From NCBI RefSeq assembly GCF_029215995.1, contig NZ_JAEMVB010000006.1:1-64000 (forward strand): a stretch of DNA of 64,000 bases. Reading direction: 5' to 3'. This DNA comes from Sulfurimonas sp. SAG-AH-194-L11. GTDB lineage: Bacteria > Campylobacterota > Campylobacteria > Campylobacterales > Sulfurimonadaceae. This document shows positions 30,405 through 40,288 of this stretch, in pieces. The translations under genes and the position numbers were made by a program. Position 1 is the stretch's first letter. Every line of letters starts with the position of its first letter. Below the pieces are notes generated by a model, which saw only the letters and a list, made by a program, of their open reading frames with translations, did no database searches and was not told the DNA's origin.

Positions 30405-32014
30405 GCTCTTTTCTTACACTCTAGTCTGTCATACATTTGAAGCATCTTCTTATAGTCTTCATGGAGTGTTACATCACAGAGTAGGGCATCTCCATCTAAA
30501 ACACGAAGTGCTTTTTGAACTCTGTCTTCTCCAAAAACACTATAAAGTGCTTCTTTATACTCACTAAATTCTAACTCAGACTCTTCCATTTTTGCAAGTT
30601 CTACTATAACAAGACCGAATTTATCCGCTCCGTACTCTAAAAGTTCAAGTGCTTCTTCTGTTTCACCTAATACAAAGAGTGTTTGTGCTTTAAACTCTCT
30701 AAGTGTAAAGTTATTAACAAAGATAACACCAATATACTTCTCAATATTAAGAGCCTCTTCTAGTTGCTCAATTTCTATCATAACATCTTGTGGATCATAA
30801 TCTTTGAAGTTTAAGACCATATCACGAATACGTTTTCCATTGTTCTTGTTGTTGTAAATTAAATCTTCTATAGGGTAGACTTCTGATATGCTAGGTACAA
30901 TAAGCTGACATGAGTAAAATCCAAGATAGTTATACTCTCTTAAGTAACTCTCTTTGTTCATAGTCTCTAAAATAGCTGTTAGATAGTTGTGCTCTTCTTG
31001 TGTACTCTCACCCTTATAAGCCCAAGGTGTGTACTCAAAACTTTTTTTACTACTTAAAAAAGGAAATCCAAGTTTACCATTTGAATCAATAAAGTGAGAC
31101 TCAAGGTTAAAACTATCAGAGACCAAACTCATATCAAATGTAGGTACTTCAAAACTATCAAGATTTTCTAAAGAACGTCCTTGCATAAGCTCTGTCATAG
31201 TTCGCTCTAGCGATACTTCTAAAATAGGATGTGCACCAAAAGAGACAAAGAGAGTCGAAGTTTTAGGGTTTATCAAAGAGATTGCTGTGACTGGAAATTC
31301 TCCACCTAAAGAGGCATCAAGGACTTCGATGATATAACCAAGTGCTCTAAGTTCCTCTACATCTTTGTAAACTCTAGGAAATTTCTCAAGAACATCCTCA
31401 GGAAATGTAGGTAAGGCATAACCTTTTTTGATAATTTCTATTTTTGCATGGCGTTCAAAAATTTCACTGAGTGCTTGAACTTGTGCTTCTTCTGGAGTGT
31501 TACCAGTTGCTAAACCATTACTAACATAGAGATTACTGAGTATGTTTAGAGGAATGTATGTAGTAGTTTTATTACTGCGTTTAACAAAAGGAAGTGCGAT
31601 AACTTTATCTTCATAGTCACTGTTATAATCAACTAAATCTTCAGCTGTAAGTTCATTAGTTGGATTATAGATAGCACTTAACTCTGCATTTAAGTACTCT
31701 CCTCCAAACTCAAACGCCACTTCATCGGGAAAGTACTTTCGTTGTGGAAGATAGAAGTCAATGAAGAAGTTGTTAGTTTGAAGTCTCTCTATGTACTCAC
31801 CCAAAGCACTAGCCATAGACGCCTCAGAAATTATACCTTTACCGTTAGAGTATATATGTCTTGGAGCCTCAACTGAAGTAAGGTTAACAGAAAAACAGTT
31901 TGATAAAGGGTGCTTTTCTTGTGCAAAAGTAGTCTCACAACCAACCTCTGCCAGTGTGTTTTTCATTCTTTTGAGTGACTCTTCTAGCGAGGCATCTTTG
32001 GAGAGCAGTTTCAT
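30401..32014 (-). CDS. ycaO: YcaO-domain protein (YcaO cyclodehydratase/accessory-like)
   Basis: ASALGEYIERLQTNNFF, NGLATGNTPEEAQVQALSEIFERHAKIEII YcaO signatures. Confidence 0.85.
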   Translation of the reverse strand: MKLLSKDASLEESLKRMKNTLAEVGCETTFAQEKHPLSNCFSVNLTSVEAPRHIYSNGKGIISEASMASALGEYIERLQTNNFFIDFYLPQRKYFPDEVAFEFGGEYLNAELSAIYNPTNELTAEDLVDYNSDYEDKVIALPFVKRSNKTTTYIPLNILSNLYVSNGLATGNTPEEAQVQALSEIFERHAKIEIIKKGYALPTFPEDVLEKFPRVYKDVEELRALGYIIEVLDASLGGEFPVTAISLINPKTSTLFVSFGAHPILEVSLERTMTELMQGRSLENLDSFEVPTFDMSLVSDSFNLESHFIDSNGKLGFPFLSSKKSFEYTPWAYKGESTQEEHNYLTAILETMNKESYLREYNYLGFYSCQLIVPSISEVYPIEDLIYNNKNNGKRIRDMVLNFKDYDPQDVMIEIEQLEEALNIEKYIGVIFVNNFTLREFKAQTLFVLGETEEALELLEYGADKFGLVIVELAKMEESELEFSEYKEALYSVFGEDRVQKALRVLDGDALLCDVTLHEDYKKMLQMYDRLECKKRA

Positions 32015-32049
32015 AGGTGTTCCTTTAAATTTAAATGGATTATAGCTTT

Positions 32050-32850
32050 TTATTTTTCTAAAGTGGGTATAAAGTACATAACAGTCTCAAAAATCCCTTC
32101 CATGTAGTGACGAAGGTAGACTTTATAATCATCTCGGATACCTAAAACTACTTCAGGAATTTTATACCAATCCTCAGCTTTATGATAGATACAAATAGCA
32201 AGAACAGGATGTGAGTCTAAGATAGTTTGTTTAGCACCATCTATAGCATCTTGTTCAGCACCTTCGATATCGAGCTTTATAAAATCAACTTTTTCTTTTA
32301 TGATGTTATCAATAGTATCAACTTCGACACTTTGAGTGCCTTTACCGTAGATACTGGAAAATGATTTCTCTTCATTAAAGTAAAGCGTCTCTTTTTTGTT
32401 TGAAACGCCACAAGTTAAGAACTCTATATTTTCATATGATGCTAACTCGCGTTTAGCTATTCTAATATTTTCGGGTATTGGTTCGATGAGCCATATTTTG
32501 GAAAAGTCAGGATAGTTTTTGATGACTTCTTCTGCTGTGTCTCCAACATAACCACCCCCATCAACAAAGCGAATGTTTTTTATCTCAGGTACTATTGTCT
32601 CATCGAAGTACTGACCAGAATGGTCATTAGTAAAACCTTTCATAAAGTTATAATCACTAGAGATTTTAAAGTTTATAACTTTAGTAAAGATTTCTTTAGA
32701 CTTTTCATCAGATAAAAGTTCATAAGTTTTTAAATATTTCTCTTGATTTTTAAAAAAATCATCATCAAAATCACTAATAAAAGGAGGGTGAACTAAATTT
32801 AAGGAACTGTATTTGAGAAGCGCTTGATAGGAGATATTTTTATAACCCAT
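32050..32850 (-). CDS. FkbM-family methyltransferase (ATG-delimited part)
   Basis: RFVDGGGYVGDTAEEVIKNYPDFSKIWLIEPIPENIRIAKREL, IDNIIKEKVDFIKLDIEGAEQDAIDGAK. Confidence 0.85.
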   Translation of the reverse strand: MGYKNISYQALLKYSSLNLVHPPFISDFDDDFFKNQEKYLKTYELLSDEKSKEIFTKVINFKISSDYNFMKGFTNDHSGQYFDETIVPEIKNIRFVDGGGYVGDTAEEVIKNYPDFSKIWLIEPIPENIRIAKRELASYENIEFLTCGVSNKKETLYFNEEKSFSSIYGKGTQSVEVDTIDNIIKEKVDFIKLDIEGAEQDAIDGAKQTILDSHPVLAICIYHKAEDWYKIPEVVLGIRDDYKVYLRHYMEGIFETVMYFIPTLEK

Positions 32851-33129
32851 TTCGTCGAGTCTGAGTTTAACTTCAAGAGGACTCCCCGTAGCAGTCCAGA
32901 GAATAATCGAATCAAGTGTAACATCCTCTATCTTTAGTATCTCTTTTTTTCGAGAATGCTGTACTCTGCTAAAGTCATCAATAATTCCATCAACTTCAAT
33001 ATTCTTTTTAACACTTTTGGTGAGCTTATTTATCCCAAGTATGTATTTTTTTATATCTTTTGAGTGGACAAAAAGCTCTACTAACTCTCTGTCTTTTTCA
33101 TTGATGTAGTCAGGGCTTATGAGTTGAAT
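32851..33129 (-). other. Probable unannotated N-terminal coding extension of the FkbM methyltransferase without ATG/GTG/TTG start
   Basis: Hand translation in the same frame is open back to the tmk stop: ...QLISPDYINEKDRELVELFVHSKDIKKYILGINKLTKSVKKNIEVDGIIDDFSRVQHSRKKEILKIEDVTLDSIILWTATGSPLEVKLRLDE-MGYK; resembles the Rossmann-like domain preceding FkbM domains; first near-start codon is ATT at 33127-33129. Confidence 0.6.
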
Positions 33130-33138
33130 AGGAGTACT

Positions 33139-33717
33139 TTAAGTGTTAATATTAGATAATATGTTTTGTGTTATTTCTTCGCGAGAAAGAGTTGCATCTA
33201 TCTCTACAAGCTCAATGTTTAGGAGCTTTGTTGCCTCAATGATAGCATCTTGAATATCTAAAAGGTACTTACTTCCACGAAGTTCTATTCCATCTAGCTC
33301 TTTTTGAGAGAGTCTGTACTCTAGTTCCTTTTTTGTTAAACGCAGTAAGAAAACTTTTTGAGGATAAATACTATTAGTTGCGAAGTCATTAAGAGAAACT
33401 ATCTCCTTCGTTTTTAGTGTACCTTGAGTAAGTGCATAAGCCACTCCACTTACAGCACTTCTATCGCTTATAATCATTTTTGTTTTTAGGTTAGGCTCTA
33501 TTACCTTTTGCATATGTTCAGCACGGTCAGCTAAAAAGAGTAAAAACTCTGCTTTTTTACTCTCTACTCTTGCAGATAAAAGCATTTCGCGTATCTCTTT
33601 ACCTATCTCAGTAGCACCCGGCTCTTTAGTGAAAATAGCATCAGGAAGCTTTTGATGCAGTGCTTGTATCTGTGTACTTTTACCTGCTGTATCGATACCT
33701 TCTATTGCAATGTACAT
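33139..33717 (-). CDS. tmk: Thymidylate kinase
   Basis: YIAIEGIDTAGKSTQ, FTKEPGATEIGKEIR, ISDRSAVSGVAY. Confidence 0.94.
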   Translation of the reverse strand: MYIAIEGIDTAGKSTQIQALHQKLPDAIFTKEPGATEIGKEIREMLLSARVESKKAEFLLFLADRAEHMQKVIEPNLKTKMIISDRSAVSGVAYALTQGTLKTKEIVSLNDFATNSIYPQKVFLLRLTKKELEYRLSQKELDGIELRGSKYLLDIQDAIIEATKLLNIELVEIDATLSREEITQNILSNINT

Positions 33718-34211
33718 GAAGTCATACTTCCTATGATTTTTTGAACAGGTGCTGGTAATATATGTTCCGTTTTTCCATTGAATTTAAGAAGATTACGAAC
33801 AATTGATGAGCTAATAAAAGCATTTTGAAGTGTTGGCATAAGATAGACAGTCTCTATACTCATGTCAAGAGAGTTATTTAAGTATCCAAGTTGTAGCTCA
33901 TACTCAAAATCACTCACTGCTCGAAGACCACGAATAAGGACACCAGCATCATACTCATGTGCTAAATCAATAGTAAGGTTATTAAAACCAACGACTCGTA
34001 CATTTTTTAAGTCTACTACAGCTGCATTTGTCATCTCAATACGTTGGGCAAGTGAAAACATCGGTTTTTTATCCACTGATGCAGCAACTGCTACTACGAG
34101 TTCATCAAAAAGCTTTGAAGCTCTTTTTATTATGTCAATATGACCATTAGTAACTGGATCAAATGTACCAGGGTAAAGTGCTATTTTTTTCGAGTTCATA
34201 TCTATTCCCAT
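33702..34211 (-). CDS. coaD: Phosphopantetheine adenylyltransferase
   Basis: ALYPGTFDPVTNGHIDIIKRA, LIRGLRAVSDFEYELQL, FISSSIVR. Confidence 0.96.
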   Translation of the reverse strand: MGIDMNSKKIALYPGTFDPVTNGHIDIIKRASKLFDELVVAVAASVDKKPMFSLAQRIEMTNAAVVDLKNVRVVGFNNLTIDLAHEYDAGVLIRGLRAVSDFEYELQLGYLNNSLDMSIETVYLMPTLQNAFISSSIVRNLLKFNGKTEHILPAPVQKIIGSMTSCTLQ

Positions 34212-34723
34212 CTTTTATATAAATTGTTTTGTATTCCAAGTAAATCAAACCATTTTCCTATGACAAAGTTTTCCATTTCATCAAGTGTCTGTTGTTCTGA
34301 GTAGTAAGCCATAACAGGTGGAGCTATAATGATTCCAAGAGATGCAAGTTTTTGCATATTTTCTAAGGCAATGGCAGAAAAAGGCATCTCTCTAGGTGCT
34401 AAAATAAGCTTCTTTTGCTCTTTTATTATAACCGATGCACACCTTGTAACTAAGTTGTCTGAGATACCACATGCTATTTTTGCAAGAGTATTCATAGAAC
34501 AGGGTGCAATTATCATAGCATCAACACCAAAAGAACCAGAAGCTACACTTGCACCTATGTCATTGTTCTCATGAACTATGATATCACCCAGTTCTTTACT
34601 TAAAACAGTTTTAGAGTTCTCTGACATTATAAAGTGCTTTTCTATCTCTGTTGGCAGTAGTTTAAGGACTTTTAAACCTAAGTTTACTCCACTCGCACCA
34701 CTTGTAGCTACAACTATTTTCAC
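34202..34723 (-). CDS. ubiX: UbiX-family flavin prenyltransferase
   Basis: VVATSGASGVNLGLKVL, APCSMNTLAKIACGISDNLVTRCASVIIKEQKKLILAPREMPF. Confidence 0.94.
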   Translation of the reverse strand: MKIVVATSGASGVNLGLKVLKLLPTEIEKHFIMSENSKTVLSKELGDIIVHENNDIGASVASGSFGVDAMIIAPCSMNTLAKIACGISDNLVTRCASVIIKEQKKLILAPREMPFSAIALENMQKLASLGIIIAPPVMAYYSEQQTLDEMENFVIGKWFDLLGIQNNLYKRWE

Positions 34724-35617
34724 TTATCTTATCTCCGCACTATTTTTAGCAGTTACAACCGCCTTTAATTTTTTCCCTTGAGAGTTTATTATAGTAATAC
34801 TCTCACCTAATCTACCATTTTGTTTAGCTTTTGCTATAAAGGATATAGCTATATTTGAGTCAATAACTACTACATTTATCTTAGAGCCGCGTTTTACTAA
34901 AAAGAGACCGACAACATCCCTAATAGTTAAAATAGTGCCTTTTTTTACTCTATGTTTAAGCTGTAAACTTGAGTTCTCTATCTTTTGCAGAGGTGACGCT
35001 TTAAACTTTTTTAGCATTATACTCTTTTTTTTAGCATTTAAAATAGAGAGCTCAGCATCTTTTTGTATCTTTTGTTTGCTTACCACAACACTTACTTTTG
35101 CTTTTATAAGGTAGTTGAAAAATATTTTTTTGTTATCATCAGTTTTTATGTTGATAATACCTCTGTTGGAGAGGTAGGCATTTCTATGTATATCTATTGT
35201 GTAATTAAGAGGCATATGTTCAAGGTATGAACGCGGCAAAATAGAAATTTCATCTATTTGGATATTTTGATAGTTTGCTTCATAAAGTTCACGTAGATAT
35301 AACTCCATTTTGTCTGTATTAATGGGACTTTTTTGTGTAAACTGTGTATAATTATGTCTAGAATATATCTCTTTATATCCAAGTTTATTAAGTTTATCTA
35401 ATAAATATTTCGTTTTTATTCGTAGGGAGTGTCTATCTGTATCAATATCAAAAAGTTTAAGTGTCGAATTTGAATTTTTAATAATATCAGATACTAAAAC
35501 ATATTTTTTTTCTACAACATAGTTACTTTTGAGTTGTGTATTTGCAGATAGTTTGAGTTGTGTATTTGCAGATAGATAGAGTAAAAGAGTAAAAGATAAG
35601 ATAAATAGTAGTTTCAT
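34724..35617 (-). CDS. flgA: Flagella basal body P-ring formation protein FlgA
   Basis: Signal peptide, SAF domain, HRVKKGTILTIRDVVGLFLVKRGSKINVV. Confidence 0.85.
   Translation of the reverse strand: MKLLFILSFTLLLYLSANTQLKLSANTQLKSNYVVEKKYVLVSDIIKNSNSTLKLFDIDTDRHSLRIKTKYLLDKLNKLGYKEIYSRHNYTQFTQKSPINTDKMELYLRELYEANYQNIQIDEISILPRSYLEHMPLNYTIDIHRNAYLSNRGIINIKTDDNKKIFFNYLIKAKVSVVVSKQKIQKDAELSILNAKKKSIMLKKFKASPLQKIENSSLQLKHRVKKGTILTIRDVVGLFLVKRGSKINVVVIDSNIAISFIAKAKQNGRLGESITIINSQGKKLKAVVTAKNSAEIR
35528..35575. repeat. 24-bp perfect tandem direct repeat inside flgA 5' end
   Basis: TTTGAGTTGTGTATTTGCAGATAG x2 (35528-35551, 35552-35575), giving the duplicated peptide LSANTQLK-LSANTQLK. Confidence 0.97.
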
Positions 35618-35663
35618 GAGGTGTATTATACCCTTAGTATAATTAACTTATATCTATAAGAAG

Positions 35664-35747
35664 TGGTACCAGAGATGGGATTTGAACCCACAAGCCGTGA
35701 GGCGGCGGATTTTGAATCCGCTATGTATACCATTCCATCACTCTGGC
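35664..35747 (-). tRNA. tRNA-Leu (anticodon CAA), CCA encoded
   Basis: Reverse complement GCCAGAG...GCGGA-TTCAAAA-TCCGC (anticodon stem-loop), long variable arm, GGGTTCAAATCCC T-arm, CTCTGGT-A-CCA. Confidence 0.95.
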
Positions 35748-35822
35748 AGAATAATGCTTACGAGTCGAAATAATAGTCAGATATTACTTAAAAGTAAATA
35801 AGATTATGCCGATATATGAGTA

Positions 35823-35838
35823 TGGAACTTTTATTGCT
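35823..35838 (+). promoter_or_regulatory. Probable sigma-54 (-24/-12) promoter upstream of flgL
   Basis: TGGAACttttaTTGCT with GG-N10-GC spacing (GG 35824-35825, GC 35836-35837), 44 nt before the flgL ATG. Confidence 0.75.
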
Positions 35839-35881
35839 AGATTTAATTTAACAATAAACAAATAATTTTAGGAGATGCATC

Positions 35882-38002
35882 ATGCGAGTTACACAAAGTA
35901 TGTACTACAATAATATTTTTTCAACTAGTAATTCGAGATTAAATCAACAACTTTTTGATGTAAATAAACAGATTGCATCTGGATTACAGATACAGTATGC
36001 AAGCGATGATGTCAGAACATTTACTGAAACAATGCGTTTAGATAATGAACTTGCGACAATAACTCAAACAAAAAAAAGTGCAGAGAGTGGTTATAAAGTC
36101 GCGAATCAAACAGATGTAACGATGAATGAGTTTACCGGCAGCATGAACCGAATGCGAACTCTCTTGGTTCAAGCAGCGAATGATACAAATGATGATACAT
36201 CAAGAGCAGCTATAGCAGCAGAGCTTAGAGGAATTGAGAAGAACCTAAGATCTTTAGCAAATACTTCAATAAATGGTCAGTTTTTATTTGCAGGTTCTGC
36301 TGTTGATACGAAACCAATTGCTGATGATGGTAGCTACCAAGGAAATGATGTTGCGATGAACTCTTTTTTAGGTTCAAATAATCAGCAAAAATATAATATT
36401 ACAGGTGCAGAACTGTTTTTAGGTGAAGAACCTTCTGTTTCTAGGGATATAACTACTAATGTACTTCAGACTCCTAATGCTCCTGGCGTGAATGGAAGAT
36501 CTATTACAAAAGCAACAACGATAGAAGAACTGATGGGAACTTCTCCAAGTGCAAAACACTACTTTTATCTTCGTGGAGTACAGAGTGATGGAACAAATTT
36601 TAGTGAAAAAATAGAACTTGACAATACTGATTCTATGGATTTGTTACTACAAAAAATTGGTGAAGCATATGGTAATACAGGTTCAGTAGATGTTGTCAAT
36701 GTTTCACTTAATCCTCAAGGTCAAATTCAAGTAGAAGACAAGTTAAAAGGCTCTAGCAAGTTAGATTTTCATCTTGTAGGTGCAACAGATTTTGATGGCG
36801 CAGGAGCAGATGATGCTAATGTGACAGATATTAGTCTTCTTGATAATGCCACTACAGATTATGCTACTGCATCATCAGGTACAGGATCTCTTTATGTAAG
36901 AGAATTTATTAAATCTGGAATGTCTCCTATCGATGGTGTTACGGCACCAGAGGGTAACTTGTATGATACAACTCAGTTTGTAAAAGATGGTTCAAAGTTA
37001 TCAGCTACCGTAGCTCAAATTGTGAAAAATTCTAATGAGACAATTAAAGATGGAAATGCTTTTGCACAACCCTCAACCCTTCTCTCTGAAGTTGCTGATA
37101 TATCTAAGGGTACATTAGATACTGCCGATGATACTCTTGCTGGAACACAGTTCATTTTAAAAGGTACCGATGTAAATGGAAATACTTATGATGTTACTAT
37201 TGACTTAGATAAGTCAGTTTCAAATGGTGGAGTAAATGGCTCTACTTTTACCGTTGCTGGAGTAACATATGATATTTTTAATATGCAAAACCCAAGAGTC
37301 GCTGCTGATGCGGATGAAGTTACATATCAACAGTTGATGGATATAATCAATATGACTGTTACAGGAACACTCCCTGCAACGAATAACAATGCTGATGATT
37401 ATGATAATGCAATAAAAGCTTCAGGATATCTTGGAGCAACAACATTAAGTTATGATGGACGTTTAGAATTTAATGATTTAAATGTAACTTCCACATCTGC
37501 AACTATCGCTTTATATGATGCCAAAAGTGGTAATTTCGCAAAAAATATTGATAGTAATGGAGATGGCACATTAGATACTGCTAGTACTTCTTCTATGGTC
37601 TTTAATGCAAATAATGCATTGACTATTCGTGATCCAAAAACAGACTTTTTTACTGCTATAAATGAAATGATAGAGGCTGTTGAAAGTTTTAGTAACAACC
37701 CTGATGCTGATGCTAATGTGAAACGTAATGTAGGTATTCAAAATGCTATAACGATGATGGATGATTTACAAGATCATACTTTTAGAATTCAGTCCGTTGT
37801 TGGTGCACAATCTAATACTTTAAGTAACTCTGTAGAGAGGATTGGTATATTAGAAATAAGTACCATGAGTTTGCGCTCATCAGTAATAGATACTGACTTA
37901 GCTGAAGCATCGTTGAAACTCTCACAGCTTACTTTAAATTATCAAGCAATGCTCTCAACCGTAGGAAAAGTTTCTCAACTAAGTCTTGTAAATTATCTCT
38001 AG
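35882..38002 (+). CDS. flgL: Flagellar hook-filament junction protein FlgL (large form)
   Basis: N-term MRVTQSMYYNNIFSTSNSRLNQQLFDVNKQIASGLQIQYASDD and C-term SVIDTDLAEASLKLSQLTLNYQAMLSTVGKVSQLSLVNYL. Confidence 0.9.
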   Translation: MRVTQSMYYNNIFSTSNSRLNQQLFDVNKQIASGLQIQYASDDVRTFTETMRLDNELATITQTKKSAESGYKVANQTDVTMNEFTGSMNRMRTLLVQAANDTNDDTSRAAIAAELRGIEKNLRSLANTSINGQFLFAGSAVDTKPIADDGSYQGNDVAMNSFLGSNNQQKYNITGAELFLGEEPSVSRDITTNVLQTPNAPGVNGRSITKATTIEELMGTSPSAKHYFYLRGVQSDGTNFSEKIELDNTDSMDLLLQKIGEAYGNTGSVDVVNVSLNPQGQIQVEDKLKGSSKLDFHLVGATDFDGAGADDANVTDISLLDNATTDYATASSGTGSLYVREFIKSGMSPIDGVTAPEGNLYDTTQFVKDGSKLSATVAQIVKNSNETIKDGNAFAQPSTLLSEVADISKGTLDTADDTLAGTQFILKGTDVNGNTYDVTIDLDKSVSNGGVNGSTFTVAGVTYDIFNMQNPRVAADADEVTYQQLMDIINMTVTGTLPATNNNADDYDNAIKASGYLGATTLSYDGRLEFNDLNVTSTSATIALYDAKSGNFAKNIDSNGDGTLDTASTSSMVFNANNALTIRDPKTDFFTAINEMIEAVESFSNNPDADANVKRNVGIQNAITMMDDLQDHTFRIQSVVGAQSNTLSNSVERIGILEISTMSLRSSVIDTDLAEASLKLSQLTLNYQAMLSTVGKVSQLSLVNYL

Positions 38003-38095
38003 TATAAAATTTTTGTATTGCAAAATGCCAAATAAATCCTTTATGGAACATTTTTGGCTATACTTCTTATAAATTTATTATAGGGATTTATAAGC

Positions 38096-40288
38096 TTGAA
38101 AGATACTCTTTTTATTATAGTTTTTGGTGTTTTAATTTACCTCGGTTTTTCAACTATTCTTGGCAGTAGTGCATTAATGGGAAGTTATGGAGCGATTTTT
38201 TCTTCATATAACCACCTCTACTTTGGATATATTTCATATGTCTATCTATTTATTTTAATTGTACCTCTATATTTTCTATATAAAAACCCACTCTTGAGTT
38301 TTCGATCATCAGAATTAAGTACAGCTTCATTTTTGGTGTTCTTTTCTTTTTTGCTTGCACAGGCTTTACTTGTACAAAATGATTTAAGAGGGAAGTTCGG
38401 GGCAGACTTTGTTGATTTTTTAAGCCCCTACATTGGTGTGTTTGGTCTATGGGTATTTTGGTTTATAATCACATTTGTTTCTATTGTAATAATTTTAGAC
38501 AAAAGTACTTCTGAAATTTTAAGCATGCTTTACAGCTTTATAGTGGATAAAACTCCAAACTTACCTTCTAAAAAAATAAAACGGATAGAGTTTAAAGAAG
38601 AAAAAACAGTTGAACCAGAGTTTACAGAAGATATAATAGAAACAGAACAAGAAATCGAGATAAGTACTAGTACACAAGAGCTATCAGAGCAGATTTTAGA
38701 AGATATAGAAACTCCAAGTTATTTAAGAAAGAAAGATGAACAAGAATCACCTACAGAAAAAAAAGAAGCAAAAAATCTTTTAGATATAGTAGAAGAGGTT
38801 AAAGAGCAAAAGAGTACTATCATTGTTGATGAGTTAGAAGAGAATGCTAAACTTTTAGCAGATATAGATAAGGGGGTAGTTGAGAAACCTAAAAACTTTA
38901 AGCTACCATCAGTGAATTTTTTACAAAAAGCACCAAAGACTGCAAAAAATGTGGATGAGAGTGAACTTGATGATAAGATCCGATTTCTTATAGAAAAACT
39001 TGCACATTTTAAGATAAATGGTGATGTAGTTCGTACTTATGCTGGCCCTGTTGTTTCTACATTTGAGTTTAAGCCAGCAGCAAATGTAAAAGTTAGTAAG
39101 ATTTTAGGTCTTCAAGATGATCTTGCAATGGCACTCTCAGCAGAAACCATCCGTATCCAAGCACCAATCCCAGGAAAAGATGTTGTAGGAATAGAGATAC
39201 CAAATGAAACAGTTGACACTATATATCTTCGTGAAATTTTAGATGATAAACTTTTTCAAGACTCCTCTTCTCCTTTAACCATAGTTCTTGGAAAAGACAT
39301 AGTTGGAAAACCTTTTGTAACTGACCTTAAAAAATTGCCTCACCTTCTTATTGCAGGAACAACGGGTAGTGGTAAGAGTGTTGGAATAAATGCGATGATA
39401 CTCTCTCTACTTTATAAAAATTCACCAGATCAGCTGCGTTTACTTATGATAGACCCTAAAATGCTTGAATTTTCAATATATAATGATATCCCTCACTTAC
39501 TTACTCCTGTTATTACAAAACCAAAACAAGCCATAGCAGCACTTAATAATATGGTAGCTGAGATGGAGCGCCGTTATGAACTTATGGCAGAGTCTAGAAC
39601 AAAAAATATAGAAAATTATAATGAAAAAGTTAAAAAGGTTGGTGGTGAACACTTTCCATATATAGTAGTTATTATAGATGAGCTAGCTGACTTGATGATG
39701 ACAAGTGGAAAAGATGTTGAGTTTAGTATCGCTAGACTTGCTCAAAAGTCTCGTGCTTGTGGTATACACTTAATCGTCGCAACGCAGCGTCCTTCTGTGG
39801 ATGTTGTAACAGGACTAATCAAAGCAAACCTTCCTTCTCGAATTTCATATAGAGTAGGGCAGAAGATTGACTCTAAAATAATTTTAGATCAAATGGGAGC
39901 AGAATCACTACTTGGACGGGGTGATATGCTCTTTACTCCTCCGGGCTCAACAGGACTAGTACGTCTTCATGCTCCATGGGCAACAGAAGATGAGATAGAG
40001 ACAATAGTGGAGTTTATAAAAGCACAAAGAGAGCCAAACTATGATAAAAGCTTTTTAGTAGAAGAGACTGAGTCTAATAGTTCAGCTTTAAATGATACTT
40101 ATGAAGAACTTGATGAGCTCTATGAAGATGCTAAAAATGTTGTTTTAAGCGATAGAAAAACTTCTATTTCTTACCTACAAAGAAAACTTCAAATAGGTTA
40201 TAATCGTTCTGCTCGTGTTATAGAACAGTTAGAACGCGAAGGAGTACTCTCTTCTCCAAATACTAAGGGTATTAGAGAGATTCTGTAG
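38096..40288 (+). CDS. ftsK: DNA translocase FtsK
   Basis: TM N-terminus; PHLLIAGTTGSGKSVGINAMI; C-term gamma domain SYLQRKLQIGYNRSARVIEQLEREGVLS. Confidence 0.96.
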   Translation: MKDTLFIIVFGVLIYLGFSTILGSSALMGSYGAIFSSYNHLYFGYISYVYLFILIVPLYFLYKNPLLSFRSSELSTASFLVFFSFLLAQALLVQNDLRGKFGADFVDFLSPYIGVFGLWVFWFIITFVSIVIILDKSTSEILSMLYSFIVDKTPNLPSKKIKRIEFKEEKTVEPEFTEDIIETEQEIEISTSTQELSEQILEDIETPSYLRKKDEQESPTEKKEAKNLLDIVEEVKEQKSTIIVDELEENAKLLADIDKGVVEKPKNFKLPSVNFLQKAPKTAKNVDESELDDKIRFLIEKLAHFKINGDVVRTYAGPVVSTFEFKPAANVKVSKILGLQDDLAMALSAETIRIQAPIPGKDVVGIEIPNETVDTIYLREILDDKLFQDSSSPLTIVLGKDIVGKPFVTDLKKLPHLLIAGTTGSGKSVGINAMILSLLYKNSPDQLRLLMIDPKMLEFSIYNDIPHLLTPVITKPKQAIAALNNMVAEMERRYELMAESRTKNIENYNEKVKKVGGEHFPYIVVIIDELADLMMTSGKDVEFSIARLAQKSRACGIHLIVATQRPSVDVVTGLIKANLPSRISYRVGQKIDSKIILDQMGAESLLGRGDMLFTPPGSTGLVRLHAPWATEDEIETIVEFIKAQREPNYDKSFLVEETESNSSALNDTYEELDELYEDAKNVVLSDRKTSISYLQRKLQIGYNRSARVIEQLEREGVLSSPNTKGIREIL

